From the NCBI GenBank assembly GCA_025504975.1, contig JANUWI010000012.1:868001-932000 (forward strand): a stretch of 64,000 bases of DNA. The letters run 5' to 3'. The stretch's first letter is position 1; the number at the start of each line of letters is the position of its first letter. This stretch comes from Plenodomus lindquistii (Eukaryota; Ascomycota; Dothideomycetes; Pleosporales; Leptosphaeriaceae). The notes under the pieces were generated by a model. It made no database searches. It was not told the DNA's origin and worked only from the letters and a program-made list of their open reading frames with translations. A program made the position numbers and the translations under genes. Below are positions 45,874 through 57,938 of this stretch, piece by piece.

Positions 45874-47145
45874 CCTCAGGGCCCAGCCAGATGTGGTATG
45901 TACGAATCCTTTGAAGGGAAGTAAAGCATGTACGACGCAAACGCGTACTCAGTAAGCGCCGAAAGAAGTAGCAAGATGCAGGAACACACAGTAGTAAGCC
46001 GAATTCACCAACGCGATGCGAAACGAGCGGCACAGAGTTCTTTTCAGAGCGCCAGACATTCTAACGGACCTTCGAGCCGTGTTCACAACAAACCCTTTAC
46101 TCCAGATCCGATTGCCTCCTTCCACATCTCCATCGCAAATCTCTTTGCACATCCCATCCCAATCTGGACATGACATGACACCTTAGCTCCGGCAATGGCA
46201 TCCAGTCCCTCATCGCATCACCTGGCTTCCCTGCAGGTGGAACCACTTGGTCCCGCCCAGGTGCCAGTGCATGCTTGACTACCGCATCGGCCCGATGGCC
46301 ACGAGACAAGGCTATGAAACCCTGTCGTGCGGAGACCCTCTCGAAAATTGCGAGCCGTTGATGACCGTTTTGAGATAGTGAGTGAGGGTCAGACGTTTCG
46401 TGAGGCAAAGCGAGACCACTTATGGAGACTTTCGCCGCAGCCATTGCCGGCTCGGGAGTCGGCTACCACCGTGGTGGAATAGCAGGGATGGCACGGCACT
46501 TGTTGGGGACTGGGGTCGTGAAGAGCAGAAGTTTTGACGGTGAGATTTACGTACAGTACACAATGACACGAGGGTATTGTGATAGTCAAGATTAGGCATT
46601 GAGTCATGCGGCGGCGGGGAGTGCAATAACCTAGGTACGTAGGTGTAAGTTGAATGTTGCTTAAAGGAACCGTGTTTCGCATTGTCTGCATACCCCAAAA
46701 ATATCAAAACAGAAGAACGAATTATCTGTGAGCAGACACGTAGAACTGCACTTACCCGCATGTATGAACCAACCCGCCATGGTAAGCCCGTGTCAAAACG
46801 TTTCACGGATACAGTCAAAGTAGCCCCGGAATATTTCACCGAGCGGAGACTTTTTCATGCACTGTTCCATATCTCTGCTGCTGGCCACTCGAACAAGTTC
46901 GGAACAACGTCCCGCTTCCAAGTTTGACATTGACAACGCGGACTACTCTTGGTCTCGAGCTTAGACGTGGGTACGACCAAGCCAGATTGGTCTAGGTTGT
47001 TCCTTCGTAATCAGCTCATCGTCATATGGGCTGGTTGTTCTCTATTACCCAAGCGTCCCCCAATCTCTTGTCCCGAATCCTTTCCGGACTACACTTCGTG
47101 TTTACTGTTCACTATTCTTATTGACATTGCATACCTTACATCAAC
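45874..47145. other. Divergent promoter region, no gene seen
   Basis: About 1.3 kb between the SAT4-type gene and the SDR gene, which are transcribed away from each other. Antisense-overlapping frames of 75-139 codons show no family features. Confidence 0.5.
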
Positions 47146-48160
47146 ATGACGACTTTCCATATCGCCGATCAGGATTTGACGGGGTTAAAGGACAAGGTTG
47201 CCATTATTACTGGTACGTCTCTTAGGCTAGCGCTCCGCTCTGCGTGATTGTGCCTGAGGTTGACATTGTGTAGGAGGATCTGGTGGTATTGGTCTTGCTA
47301 CAGCCGAATTGCTCGTACTGTATCTCGCACTCGGTGGTGTGATTGATGCTGACTTTTGTTGTTGCAGCTAACTCTCGGCGCACATGTTGTGAGCGGTGAT
47401 ATCCAACAGCCTCCAGCGGCTGGCAACTTTACCTTTGTCCAGTGCGATGTGAACAGCTGGTCCGACCTAGCAAAACTGTTCAGGGTTACCAAGGAGAAAC
47501 ATGGCAGAATCGACTACGTGTTCGCCAATGCTGGCATTGGCCCACGTGCAGACTTTTTGAGCCTCGCGGTTGACCAGAATGGCGACCCTAAGCAGCCAAA
47601 CATTGATACTCTGAAAACCAACTTGCAGAGTGTGATCGACACGGCCACCATTGCTGTTCATTACCTGAAGAGTCAGCCTGAGGGCGGCAACATTGTGCTT
47701 ATGGGATCAAGCACGGGCCTACACCCTATGCGATCTATCGACTACTGTGAGCAAATCCTTACGAACCCCTTGGCATGTCTTGTGCTCACAGATTCTTTTA
47801 GCGACGGCGAAAGCGGGTGTACTTGGCTTTGGCCGCAGTCTCGCGGTCGCCGTAGAGGCAGCTGGCCTACCCATCCGCGTCAACACACTGGCTCCCTCGT
47901 GGACCGCCACCCAGGTGCTCCCCAACTTGGAGGGTCTTCTGGCTGCTGTCTCGGTAAATTGCCAGACTACCTCGGTCGTCGCTCGTGCTGTGGCCTATTT
48001 GTTTGCCACCAGCACTAGGAATGGAGAAACCATTTACGTCTGTGATGGCAAGTACACCGAAATCGAGAAGGCAGTACTGAGGCCAGCCTACGATTCAATC
48101 AGGGGGGACTCGCTCAGCGATGATGATGTCTTTGCTCGGGTTTTAGCGCTAGGTTCTTAG
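47146..48160 (+). CDS. Short-chain dehydrogenase/reductase (SDR)
   Basis: NAD(P)-dependent oxidoreductase with a Rossmann fold, classical SDR type. Four exons: 47146-47212, 47274-47314, 47368-47746, 47802-48160. Introns are 61, 53 and 55 nt, GT-AG, phases closing to 281 aa. The cofactor motif 'ITGGSGGIGLATAE' (~residues 22-35) spans the first two exons. The 'NAGIGP' structural motif lies near 97, catalytic Ser in 'VLMGSSTG' near 148, and the active-site 'YSTAK' has Tyr162 and Lys166. The last is only formed when the third intron ends at the TTTTAG acceptor (47801), which decides that junction. The substrate is unknown. No neighbouring biosynthetic gene suggests a pathway. Confidence 0.9.
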
Positions 48161-49063
48161 AAGAAGGGTTTACTGTGGTTACAGGCAAAAGTACTCCATG
48201 TGGGCACTGTGTACATAGGTCACAGTAGGTGGATCTAAAAGTACGATTTGGAGCCTACTGCTTTCTCTCCTGCTGTCAGATGTGCCTAGATTGGCGTCGG
48301 AGGCTCTGACCAGTCTCGTTACGATTCGTCGACTTCTGCCTAGTCAGCTCAAGCTATGTAGTGCAGGATGCACGAAAAGGAGTAGGCTCGCAAGCCAGTC
48401 GTGATTGTGCCTTGCACGGAGGGTGCAAGATGTGTCAACATTGAGAAGATACACAACCCGAGAATGTCCATTGTCACTGAATTAGGACTGACGGCGGGCC
48501 CTCTCGGTCAATGCGCCAACGTTGTCGGTGGGCCGTACAATTTCCAGTAATGCCGCAGGGAGCGATCCTGGTACAGTGCTGATCTTTGACCTGACCTTGC
48601 TGGTCTGGATGGCTCTCAAGAACATACTGTGTATATGTATAAGCATCTCCTCACATAGTCGTACGGACTCTCAGGGTTTGCCAGCCCATGCTTCCTGTAC
48701 AGCCTCGTCCAAAAGTTCAAAGTTCTGGGTGGCGATCAGGGTCAGTCTTCTGGTTTGTACACGTTGCTTCCCTCGACGCACGACGTTGGTTTGGATTGGG
48801 TCGAATGTGAGCAATAACATTATTGCCCTTGAATCGGAGATGGCCGAGTTTGCTCTTGTGCATTGTTGCGCACAGTGGTGTGAATTTGTTGGAGACCAAG
48901 GTTGGATCTGGTTTGGGGGAGGCGGACGCGGCTTCCAGGACGGCTATCCGAGGCAGCCTCGGCTCGGCTCAGAGCACTATACTGTACTCTATACTCGAGC
49001 TCGCAGCCCCCAATCCTTTTTCTGTTTGGGTTTGCGACATTATTAACGACTCTGTGCATAATC
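48161..49063. other. Intergenic, no gene seen
   Basis: About 900 nt between the SDR and acyl-CoA dehydrogenase genes. A 174-codon plus-strand frame at 48522-49046 runs up to the next start but has no recognisable domain or splice-supported extension, so I leave it out. Confidence 0.5.
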
Positions 49064-50504
49064 ATGTCTTCCCTTTCACGATCACTCCGGCCTCTGGCAC
49101 GCGCTGCTGCGTCGTCGTCGTCGCGGCCTCTTTCACGCGCCACCCCCCCGCGTGTCGCCCCGCAGTACGTGTGCACCTCGGCCACTGTCGCTGTCACTTT
49201 CTCACTGTCACCCTCGACGGCTAACCCGCTGCGACAGGACGCGATGCCTGTCTGCCACAGCACGGCGGCGCGAGGCCGTCGACATGTCGGACGTGCCGCC
49301 AACGCCCATCACGCACCTGTCCGAGACGGAGCAGCTCATGGGCGAGTCCGTATCCAAGTTCGCCAACGATGTCATTCTGCCCAAGGCTCGTGAGATGGAC
49401 GAGGCCGAGAGCATGGACCCCGCCGTCGTGGAGCAGCTCTTTGAGCAGGGCCTCATGGGCATCGAGATCCCCGAAACATATGGCGGCTCCGGCATGAACT
49501 TCACCTCTGCCATCATCGCCATCGAGGAGCTCGCCCGCGTCGACCCCAGCGTCAGCGTCATGTGCGATGTCCACAACACCCTGGTCAACACGGCCGTCCT
49601 CAAGTACGGCTCGGAGCGCATCAAGAAGGAGTGGCTGCCCCGGCTGGCTACCGACACGGTAGGCTCCTTCTGCCTGTCGGAGCCCGTCTCGGGCTCGGAT
49701 GCCTTTGCGCTTGCCACAAAGGCCACACGCACAGACAGTGGCTACAAGATCAATGGCAGCAAGATGTGGATCACAAACAGCGTCGAGGCTGGCTTCTTCA
49801 TTGTCTTTGCCAACCTCGACCCCAGCAGAAAGTACAAGGGCATCACCGCCTTCATCGTGGAGAAGGGAACAAAGGGCTTTTCCATTGCCAAGAAGGAGAA
49901 GAAGCTCGGCATCAAGGCCAGCAGTACCTGCGTCGTCAACTTTGACGATGTCGAGATTCCCAAGGAAAACCTGCTTGGCAACGAGTACGAGGGCTACAAG
50001 TACGCCATTGGACTCTTGAATGAGGGGCGAATTGGCATTGCCGCACAAATGACTGGTCTGGCGCTCGGTGCATGGGAGAATGCTGCGGGGTAAGCGACAA
50101 TGGCGACTTTGGCATCGTAGTGACTAACAAGCTGCAGCTATGCATGGAACGACCGCAAGCAGTTTGGCCAGCTCATCGGAGAGTTCCAGGGCATGCAGCA
50201 CCAATTGTCGCAGGCATGGACCGAGATCCAAGCTGCCCGTGCTCTCGTCTACAACGCAGCGCGTAAGAAGGAGGCTGGACAAGACTTTGTCATGGACGCT
50301 GCCATGGCCAAGCTTTACTCATCACAGGTCGCTGGCAGAGTGTCGAGTTCAGCTGTGGAGTGGATGGGAGGCATGGGCTTCGTACGAGAGGGACTTGCCG
50401 AGAAGTACTTTCGGGACAGCAAGATTGGTGCCATTTACGAGGGAACGAGCAACATTCAGTTGACGACCATTGCGAAGCATTTGCAGAAGCAGTACACCAA
50501 GTAG
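49064..50504 (+). CDS. Mitochondrial short/branched-chain acyl-CoA dehydrogenase
   Basis: FAD enzyme oxidising short or 2-methyl-branched acyl-CoAs in mitochondrial beta-oxidation and isoleucine/valine breakdown. Three exons: 49064-49164, 49238-50089, 50138-50504. Introns are 73 and 48 nt, GT-AG, phases closing to 439 aa. Exon 1 and the start of exon 2 encode an Arg/Ser/Ala-rich leader without acidic residues (MSSLSRSLRPLARAAASSSS), a typical mitochondrial presequence. Motifs: 'GIEIPETYGGSGMNF' near 90, the FAD/substrate motif 'FCLSEPVSGSDAF' near 180, 'KMWITNSVEAGFF' near 210, and the catalytic glutamate of 'IYEGTSNIQL' at ~419. 'ARALVYNAARKKEAG' and 'YFRDSKIGAIYEG' resemble the 2-methylbutyryl-CoA (ACADSB) subgroup more than medium- or long-chain enzymes. 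Confidence 0.9.
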
Positions 50505-51283
50505 AGGCAGAATGAAGACGTATTGAGCCCTGCCAACAGTCGCATGTGTGCGCATCCCCTGATTTTGCTACTCTTCGCTGTGTGGGTGCATCAGGACGAA
50601 GGCCGAATTCGTCGTAGGGTTATGTACTGTATCGAGATCGTCCTGGCCCCCCGCCGCGATGATCATGGCTGCTGCACGTGACGATGGACCACGATGCAAC
50701 ACAACAGATGACATGATTCGTTGCATGAGGAACATTTGCCGCGAGTGGGAAGGTTGAGCCGCATGTGTTTCGATAAGTTTCCTAAATCAGCCGTCTCGCC
50801 TCGGACTTGGTCTCCCCACCGTCGCAAGATCTTTGGTCGGCGCGCCCGATCGCTTGCGCAAGCAGGACTCCAATTTCGCCTTGCATCTGACATTCGGCCA
50901 CCAGCCATTTCGACGGTGGTGGTGGTGATGACGGCAATCTCCCACGTAGCCGGACGCGCCGCAACGGTAACCTGACATGACAGCTGTGGGCCGATACAGC
51001 CCACCAGCCCTCTTTTACCTGCATCTTCCCTATCCCCGCTGCACCTTAGTTGCCATCCTTGTGCCAATTTGACCATTTTTCGTCTTTTATCCTTGCTTTC
51101 TTCCAGCCCACTCGTGCATTCGCGTGACAGCGCATCGCATTTCGTCAGCCCTGCGACACAACGCAACCACTCTCTGTCGCGTGGCCTTCACATGGGCCGC
51201 AGTGTACACTTCACACTTCCAGGCACGAGCCCAACACGGACGTCTGCATAACTCGTCCCATGTAGCGTAGACGCTCGCCCACT
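50505..51283. other. Intergenic, no gene seen
   Basis: A 779-nt spacer holding the dehydrogenase 3' flank and the promoter and leader of the coiled-coil gene. Confidence 0.5.
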
Positions 51284-54200
51284 ATGGCTTCTCCACCCAA
51301 AGGCTCGGACCACGATCGCCCTGCTGCGAGCACTCGTTCGCGTTCTGGTCTAGACATGATGCTTCCGACGACCATCGGAAAGGGAAACAGGTCCAAGTCG
51401 CGTACGCGCCCTGGGCCCACCCCGCACATGGACAGGTCCCTATCGTCGGCCATGACAGACAGCTTCATGGCAGATCACCGAGGCTCGTACCGCTCCGCAG
51501 TCAATGACCAGACTGCGTCGCGTCTCGCGGAACACCACAAGACCGATGATGACGACGGCCTAACGCCCATCTCCAACTGGGCGCATTTAAACTTTCTGAA
51601 GAGCCAACGCAACACGCTCCGCAATGAACTTCGCGTACAGAATCTTGCGGGTGCTGAGGCGAAGCGTTCTGTTAGTACGCTTCGCAGACTTGCCTTCCGC
51701 ATGGCTGTCAACATTTCTGTCAAGGAGAAGCAAATCGCGACTAGCGCCAAGAACCTGTCGCAAAGCAGAAAGGACAATTACCTCAAAGGCAAAGACGCCG
51801 AGAAGAGCATCCAAGGTCTGAAAAGAGCTCTGCGTATGGAAGAGAAGAGAAATGTCGAGGTTCTTGAAGCCTTGGAACGTGCTTCCATGTTGACCCTACA
51901 ATGCAAGTCCACCGTACCACACCCCTGTGTTTGCTGACCGAGAGCCAGACTCTACCCCAAAGCCCAAGTCACAACAACATCCGCAGCGCAGTCTCCTGTC
52001 TCCACCTCCTTCTCCACCAACGCGACTTTCTAACTATTCAGAGCCGTCGCTTGGCTCACCGAGAACGCCTGTACGGCCTAGCACCTTCGATTGGGGGCTC
52101 ACACCTGGTCTGGAGTCACCCACAGACGTTCGCACCTCAGACAGTCGCTTGATACAGGCTAAGCGAGATTGCGACCGTGCACTGGCGACATGTCGAAGCC
52201 GTATACTAGAGCTCCAGGAGGAGTGTGCACAGAGCAATGAGGCCAATAAACTCGTGCTCGCATCTCGCGATGATCTTGAGCACGAGATGAAGAGCCATCA
52301 ATCACGTATTGCAACTCTCGAGCGGTCCAGGGCTGCTGTGGAAACGACCCTTTCAGCTACACGACAGCAACTGGCCATCATGAACGAGACTGAAGACAAG
52401 CTGAGGCGTGATCTAGATAGCAAAGCTCAAGAGGTCTCTAACCTCCAACACAGAGACGCAGACAAGCAAAATAACGTCAACCTCCTACGACGGGAGAAGA
52501 ATATGCTAGAAAAGGAGGTTCAGGATCGAGATTCGAAGCTCAAAGAGCTCAGGAGCCAAACGACAAGCCTACAAGACGACACACGACGATTGCAAGACAA
52601 GCTTCAGTGTGCTGAAAGTTACGCAGCAACACTCCAGGATCGCCTTACCAAGAAAGAGCATGTGCAGGAGGATTTGCAGAAGAGACTCGAGCGAGGTACA
52701 CAATACGTCCAGCTCCTGGAGGACAAGATACGGGGCTTCGAGTCGGGCGCCCAGGAATACTCTAAGCTACAGACTGAGCTGAAAGATTGTCAAGAAACCC
52801 TAGAGCATACTACGGCTGCTCTGGTCACACTTGAGTCTGAGACTGCAAGCTTACGACAAAGTCTAGACCAAGAGATGAATGCCCATAAACAATTGCTTAG
52901 CGAGATGAACGTCAACCAGATGACAATCTCTGAGTTGAAAGACAAGCTTGCGGAATCACAGAGCGCCTTGAACAAAGAGATGGACAGGCATGACAGTGTT
53001 CAAGTTGAGCTCGAGTCTCTCCGCTCCTCACGTACTTTCGTTGTTGCTAAGCTACAGGCTGCGGAGGCACGTGTTGAGTCTTTGGAGAATTTTGACCACG
53101 ACAATCAAGCCAAGCTTGAACTTCTACATGACGATAATACTTCTCTCGAGGCTGATCTCAGGGAAGCTCGACAGTCACTCTTCAGGCTGCACGAAGACAA
53201 GAGGATGCGTGAAGCTGAGCTCGGCCGAATGGAGTCCTCGATTTCAGAGCTCCAAGAACAACTGCAGTCATCGGAGCGACAAGTCGTGGTAATTCAGCAG
53301 GAACTAGCAGAGATGCACATCTCCGAAGCGGCGACTCATCAAACTCACAGGGTACAGCTCACTGAGTTTGAAGCTTCACTACACGATCTCCAAAAGATGC
53401 TAGCTGCTACCGACCGGCAAAACTTGAGTTTACAAGAGGAGCTACACCAGATGCAGACTTCCAAAGAGTCGGCCGAACATGAATTGACGGAAGCTCACTA
53501 TTCCAAAAACAATCTTCAAGATTGGTGTAACACGGTCGAAAAACAGCTTCAGTCTACGGAGAATGAGCGCGAAATCATGTTGACTAAGGTAGCCGAACTC
53601 GAACGTGACTTGAACTTGACCTCCGCATCAAAGATGAGACTAGAGGAGCGTCTCGAGGCTACTTTGGTCCATCATGCAGAACTCGATACCTTGGTCTCGG
53701 AACTACAATCTACTTTAAAAGCCAGTCGCGATGCCTCTGATAAACTCGAGGAAGCCTACGTCCTGGCACAAAAGGATGGCGAAGCATCTAAAGCGCAGGT
53801 GGTGGAGCTGCACGAGCAAATTGACCACATCAAGCTGGCTCAAGAGGCGGCCGAGACAAGGTATCACGATTCTCTAGTCGTGAAAGAACGCCTTGAAGAG
53901 CAACTCCAGATCGCGCAGTCAAAACTGGTTGAGGCGGAGTCTGAAGCAGATGACATTCGTGTTGAGTTATCATCTGTTCAGGCTGAGATCAGCAAAAAGA
54001 AATTGTCGACCTCGGACCTGACCGCAAGCCTCGAAGTACTGCAGGTGCAATACAAGAGCCAACAAGGGGAGCTAGCGTCCACCAAATCACGCTTAGACTT
54101 CGCAGAGCATGAGGTTAAGACCCTTGAATGGGAGCTATCGATAGCGGAGGAAGAGCTTGGGGCCATACATCGAGATAAGTTAAGGATGGAGAAGCACCTC

Positions 54201-56466
54201 CGAGACGCATTAGAGGCCAATGGCGACCTTAATACTGCGCTCCGTACTACTAGGGAAGATAGGATTGCTGTCGAGGAACGCCTTACAAGTGCACTCGGGT
54301 TAAGTCTTCAAGCTACATCGGACCTTGCATCGGCTCGATCGCAATTGGTACAAGCCGACGCGGACAACGCTCGCCTAGAATCGCTGCTGGATGAAAAAGA
54401 CGGAGAGTTCGAAGCCCTTTTCCAGCGTAGCGCAGAGCTCCAGGATCAGCTAAACCTCGCCTCTGCTCAGGTCTTGTTACTGAGGACTGACTTGTCAACC
54501 ACGCAATCAAAACTGAACGAAAAGGATTTAAAAAATCAATCACAGGTTACGAAACTATCTGCAGCTGACGATACGATCATCGAGTTGCGACAGCGGGAAA
54601 CTGATCTCAAGGAGCAATTGGCACAGGCTGAAGCTCTTAGTAAACATCTCAAGGAGGAGTCTGTGCATGTGCACAATCATGTCTATGAGCTCGAGCATAG
54701 CAAGGCCGAGTTCATATCCTTACTGTCGTCCACCAGTGCCAAGACCGAGAGTTTGCGAGCCGCTTACATCCAGCTTGAGAATCAACTTCAAACCGCCACA
54801 CGAGACAATGATGATCTGACACGAGAACTGCGTGCTACGGCGATGCGGCTGGACATCGCCGAAGTTGAAGGTATCGGAAGCGCTGCTGAACTACTCAAAG
54901 CCGATCATGCTTTCTCAAACCTTCTTGCTCTCAACATCAAGCTGGAGAAGTCCGAGCATCATTTATCTACACGCCTAGCATTAGCCGAGGAAGATCTGGA
55001 GATTGTCCGCAAGACGAATCGCCGTCTTGAGACAATTCTTGAGCGTGTCACAAAGGACATGGACAATGCTGAGGCTGCAGTTGAGGAAAGCAGCAAGCGG
55101 TTCGGACAGTTCGTGACCGAGTCACAAGCGAAACTAGAGGCTGCCAGAAATGCAAAACTAAGGTACAAGAGTCGGCTGTCTGAAAAGATGAGTGAGATGG
55201 AGACATTGGCTGCTAAGAACTTAACTTTGCATAAGCAGGTTGATGAGCAGGCAGAGGAGTTGGATATCTTAAAGAAAGGCAAAGCCAAGCTAGAAGAGAC
55301 CTTGTCTGAAAAAGAAAACTACATGAGAGAGCTGCGGTCTTCGAGTGATAAGAGGATACGGTCTCTGAATTCTGCCTATAACGGGCTAAGGAAAGAGCAT
55401 GAGCAACGAACACAGCAATCCGGCTCTCTCAATGCACACCAATCTGAAACTGAGCTGCATTTCAAAGACGCCGTGATCGAAAAAATGCAGGCATCAATTG
55501 ACTCCTACGCTTTGTTGGAACGCGAAGTTGAATCACTGCGAGAAGATAAAAAGACGTTTCAGAGGATTGTACAACAACTTCAGCAAAAGAACCAACAACT
55601 CCAGATTCTACAAGACTGGAACGAACCAATTCGATCAGGTAGCCAGAACAGCCGGCCTCACATTACTGTTGCGGACGAAGCCTTTTACTCAGCTCCGTCA
55701 AGTCCTTCAACAAGGCATACGAGGAGCCCCCGCCCAGATAGCGTTCTCTCCTTTGGGCAACCGGGAGAAAGACCTATGACACGCGCAAGTGCGCATTCCC
55801 ACGATGAGGACCTCGACGATTGGGCGCACGAGGTTGAGCGAGTACGCATGTTGCGGGACGAGACCGCGATCCAGCTACGCGACCTGAGAAAATCAAAGCA
55901 TGATCTTAAGAAAGATCTCAAACATACGGAAGCTGAACTCCACCGGTTAGAGAAGGAGCATAAAGAGTAGGTCTTCCTCGTCCCCACTTATCCAGGCCTG
56001 CCTTCAACAGCTACTGATGATCTTTAGCAAACGTTCGAAAAACCTTCTCAGAAAAGGCCAACGCCCAATGACACCTTTCCGTTCCCCAACGCTACCATCG
56101 GAACCCTTTCACAACCGCGCATCCCCACTCCCACCGACAACACCAGTAACGCCAGCACGCCCTCGCACATCCTCCGGACTGCCTCTCACACTCGAGTCGA
56201 GAGCCAAGCCGAGCCCTAGCAATCGACATAGTACGATTGGTATATCGCCGGATATGCTAGCGGCATCGCCTCATTCAGATCACAGGCGCTGGCCTACGAC
56301 ACTCAGAAGTATGGATGGGATAGGTCAGCGCCCAGGCACGAGCCACAGTCTTAGACAGAAGTTGAGCCACCGCCCAGCGATGAGTCCGGGAATGGAGGAA
56401 CAAGGGAGTAAACATAGGAGGAGGTGGAGTTCTGGGTTGAAGAGTTTGTTCAGGACGGAGGGATGA
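51284..56466 (+). CDS. Very long coiled-coil protein, 1691 aa
   Basis: Three exons: 51284-51902, 51949-55966, 56028-56466. The first intron (46 nt) uses GC instead of GT: GCAAGT donor, GCTGAC branch site, GCCAG acceptor. Without it the frame is broken; with it the protein runs on. The second intron (61 nt) is GT-AG. Residues 1-~100 are basic and disordered. A conserved-looking helical block 'LNFLKSQRNTLRNELRVQNL' lies near 103. Residues ~207-270 are Pro/Ser-rich. From ~275 to ~1545 heptad-like Leu/Glu/Lys/Gln sequence continues almost unbroken, a long rod. A second coiled segment before ~1560 carries 'RMLRDETAIQLRDLRKSKHD'; the remainder is a Ser/Pro/Arg-rich tail. Such architecture suits a cytoskeletal, spindle-pole or tethering scaffold. 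I recognise no named orthologue, so the function is unknown. Confidence 0.85.
51903..51948 (+). other. GC-AG intron, 46 nt
   Basis: Donor GCAAGT matches the known consensus of rare GC-AG introns. GCTGAC at about 51932-51937 is a good branch site, and the acceptor is GCCAG. Removing it links the two frames of the coiled-coil gene exactly, with codon T|AC. Confidence 0.8.
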
Positions 56467-56787
56467 GGTCGTGTTTTGGGTGTGTCATGTGCGTTGTCCT
56501 TCATTCTGGCTGTATGATACCTATAATCATCTTGATGTTTGCACGGATTTGCATTGAAGCATGTATGCAAGCATGAAAGTATTGTTTCGTTCAGCTATGC
56601 CATTGTCTAATAGACGGATATTGGCTTTTGCTGCGACAACATGATTCTAAAGCATGCATGGATGGAGCGGAGAAAAGACAGAAGAGTGGATGTGTGCTTT
56701 ACACCATGAACTCCGGAATAATGCCCAACGCTCGCCAGTCGCGACCGAGACCCAAATACGCCTTCCATGCTATATCCTACATGCTAC
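56467..56787. other. Spacer between convergent genes
   Basis: A 321-nt 3' spacer between the coiled-coil gene and the small minus-strand gene. Nothing else was seen. Confidence 0.4.
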
Positions 56788-57182
56788 CTATTGTACACAC
56801 AGCCGTTCTTGATCTACCCAGCAAACAACACTGCCATTCATTGCGTAACTTCCTCTGGCGTCTCTGTCCCATTGTTGAGTTCTTCGCAAGCCTTTCCATT
56901 CGCTTCTACAACCTCACATTAGCAGACATTCCGAAATATCACACTGTGCAATACAGCCTGGGACTTACGCATCAACGCCTGCATAGAACCGATTTTCGAG
57001 TCCAGGCTACTCGTCGTATCGCACGACGTCGTTGCAACATCTTCGCCCTCGGGACTAGCCTGCGTAGTGCTTGTTGTCGATGGCGTTGGTGATGATGTGT
57101 AAGGAACGAGGCTGATGGGTACGCGGTACGAGGTGCGCAGTGAAGAGTAGAAATCTGCGGTTGCGGAGTCGTAGCCGATCAT
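56788..57182 (-). CDS. Small hypothetical protein, about 110 aa
   Basis: I do not recognise this gene. The start is ATG 57182 (MIGYDSATADFYSSLRTSYR), preceded by a good TATA box about 110 nt upstream, which supports transcription. The proposed exons are 57182-56969 and 56906-56788. The 62-nt intron has a GTAAGT donor, a GCTAATG branch site and a TAG acceptor, and joins in phase to give 110 aa. Without splicing, the frame ends at 56919 with 87 aa. Residues 1-30 look ordered. Residues 30-60 are Ser/Thr/Pro-rich. The C-terminal exon shows no recognisable features and is the weaker part of the model. There is no signal peptide or membrane helix. Confidence 0.45.
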
Positions 57183-57290
57183 TTTGTGTGGTGCGGTAGT
57201 TGTAAGGTCGAACTGCGAAGTCGAGTCTCTAGAAATGTAGTAGGCCTATGGTAGGGTAGTAATCTAGTGTATAGTATGATCGCAAGCCAA

Positions 57291-57298
57291 TTTATATA
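57291..57298 (-). promoter_or_regulatory. TATA box for the 57182 gene
   Basis: TATATAAA on the minus strand, 109 nt upstream of ATG 57182, a normal distance for a fungal TATA box plus short leader. Confidence 0.55.
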
Positions 57299-57790
57299 GC
57301 ACTCAACAAAGTACGTGAAAGGGTTTCGCCACAAAAAAAAGTGTCAAAGCATCTCAACAACGGCAACATCGATCTCAACCAAACAACATACGGTGAGCAT
57401 CGTCTCAGCCTCACAAAAACCAAGAAAACACAGGGCGCCGCCCGATCAGCGCAAAGCCGCAAGGCGCGATCTTCACGTTGCACAATCGGGTGGATTCGGG
57501 ATCGCGGTGGCGGGATGCGGGTGTTTCCGTCAAGATTTGCTGGGCGTGGTTGGGTTGGGTCACGCCATTTGCATGTCTGCCCACATGTCGTGTTGCAACC
57601 TTGCAGGGGTTCTGGCAACGCGATGTTGGGCGCGTGCGAGTGTGTAATCTCATGCATTGGAATCCTATGAGAGAAGACGGCTAAATGAGAGGTTTCAGGG
57701 CCAAGAACTTGCCGTTTAGCTGATGGTCAGCTCATGGTAAGATGTTGCGGGGTGCACGCACTGGGTGGGTACGAGGGTGTATATGACGGG

Positions 57791-57797
57791 TATATAG
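57791..57797 (+). promoter_or_regulatory. TATA-like element for the 57939 gene
   Basis: TATATAG, 142 nt upstream of ATG 57939, at a plausible distance for that gene's core promoter. Confidence 0.4.
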
Positions 57798-57825
57798 CAC
57801 ACTGTTGATGGTTGTATTCGACAGT

Positions 57826-57850
57826 GACACACGCACACACATACACACAC
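57826..57850. repeat. CA-rich microsatellite
   Basis: Imperfect (CA)n tract, interrupted by G and T, in the probable 5' leader of the 57939 gene. Confidence 0.7.
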
Positions 57851-57938
57851 CTGGGTAGAATTTTCATCGACACTGTTGTTGCCAAAATCGACCTCAGCTA
57901 CCAAGCACAAAACCACGAGACGTGTAAAGTTTACAAAC

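Larger units (their letters stand above)
57183..57938. other. Divergent promoter of two small genes
   Basis: A 756-nt region between two divergently transcribed small genes. It contains a TATA-like element for each direction and a CA-rich tract at about 57826-57850. Frames of 65-121 codons inside it overlap on both strands and are unsupported. Confidence 0.55.

Noticed and set aside
48522..49046. A 174-codon plus-strand frame before the dehydrogenase gene
   Set aside because: It ends 17 nt before the dehydrogenase ATG and covers its promoter and leader; no recognisable features.
49221..50048. A 275-codon minus-strand open frame
   Set aside because: It is antisense to the acyl-CoA dehydrogenase exon; the plus strand has clear catalytic motifs.
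51890..51960. Apparent +1 frameshift in the coiled-coil gene
   Set aside because: A 46-nt GC-AG intron with good branch and acceptor sites explains the frame change exactly, so neither programmed frameshifting nor a mutation is needed.
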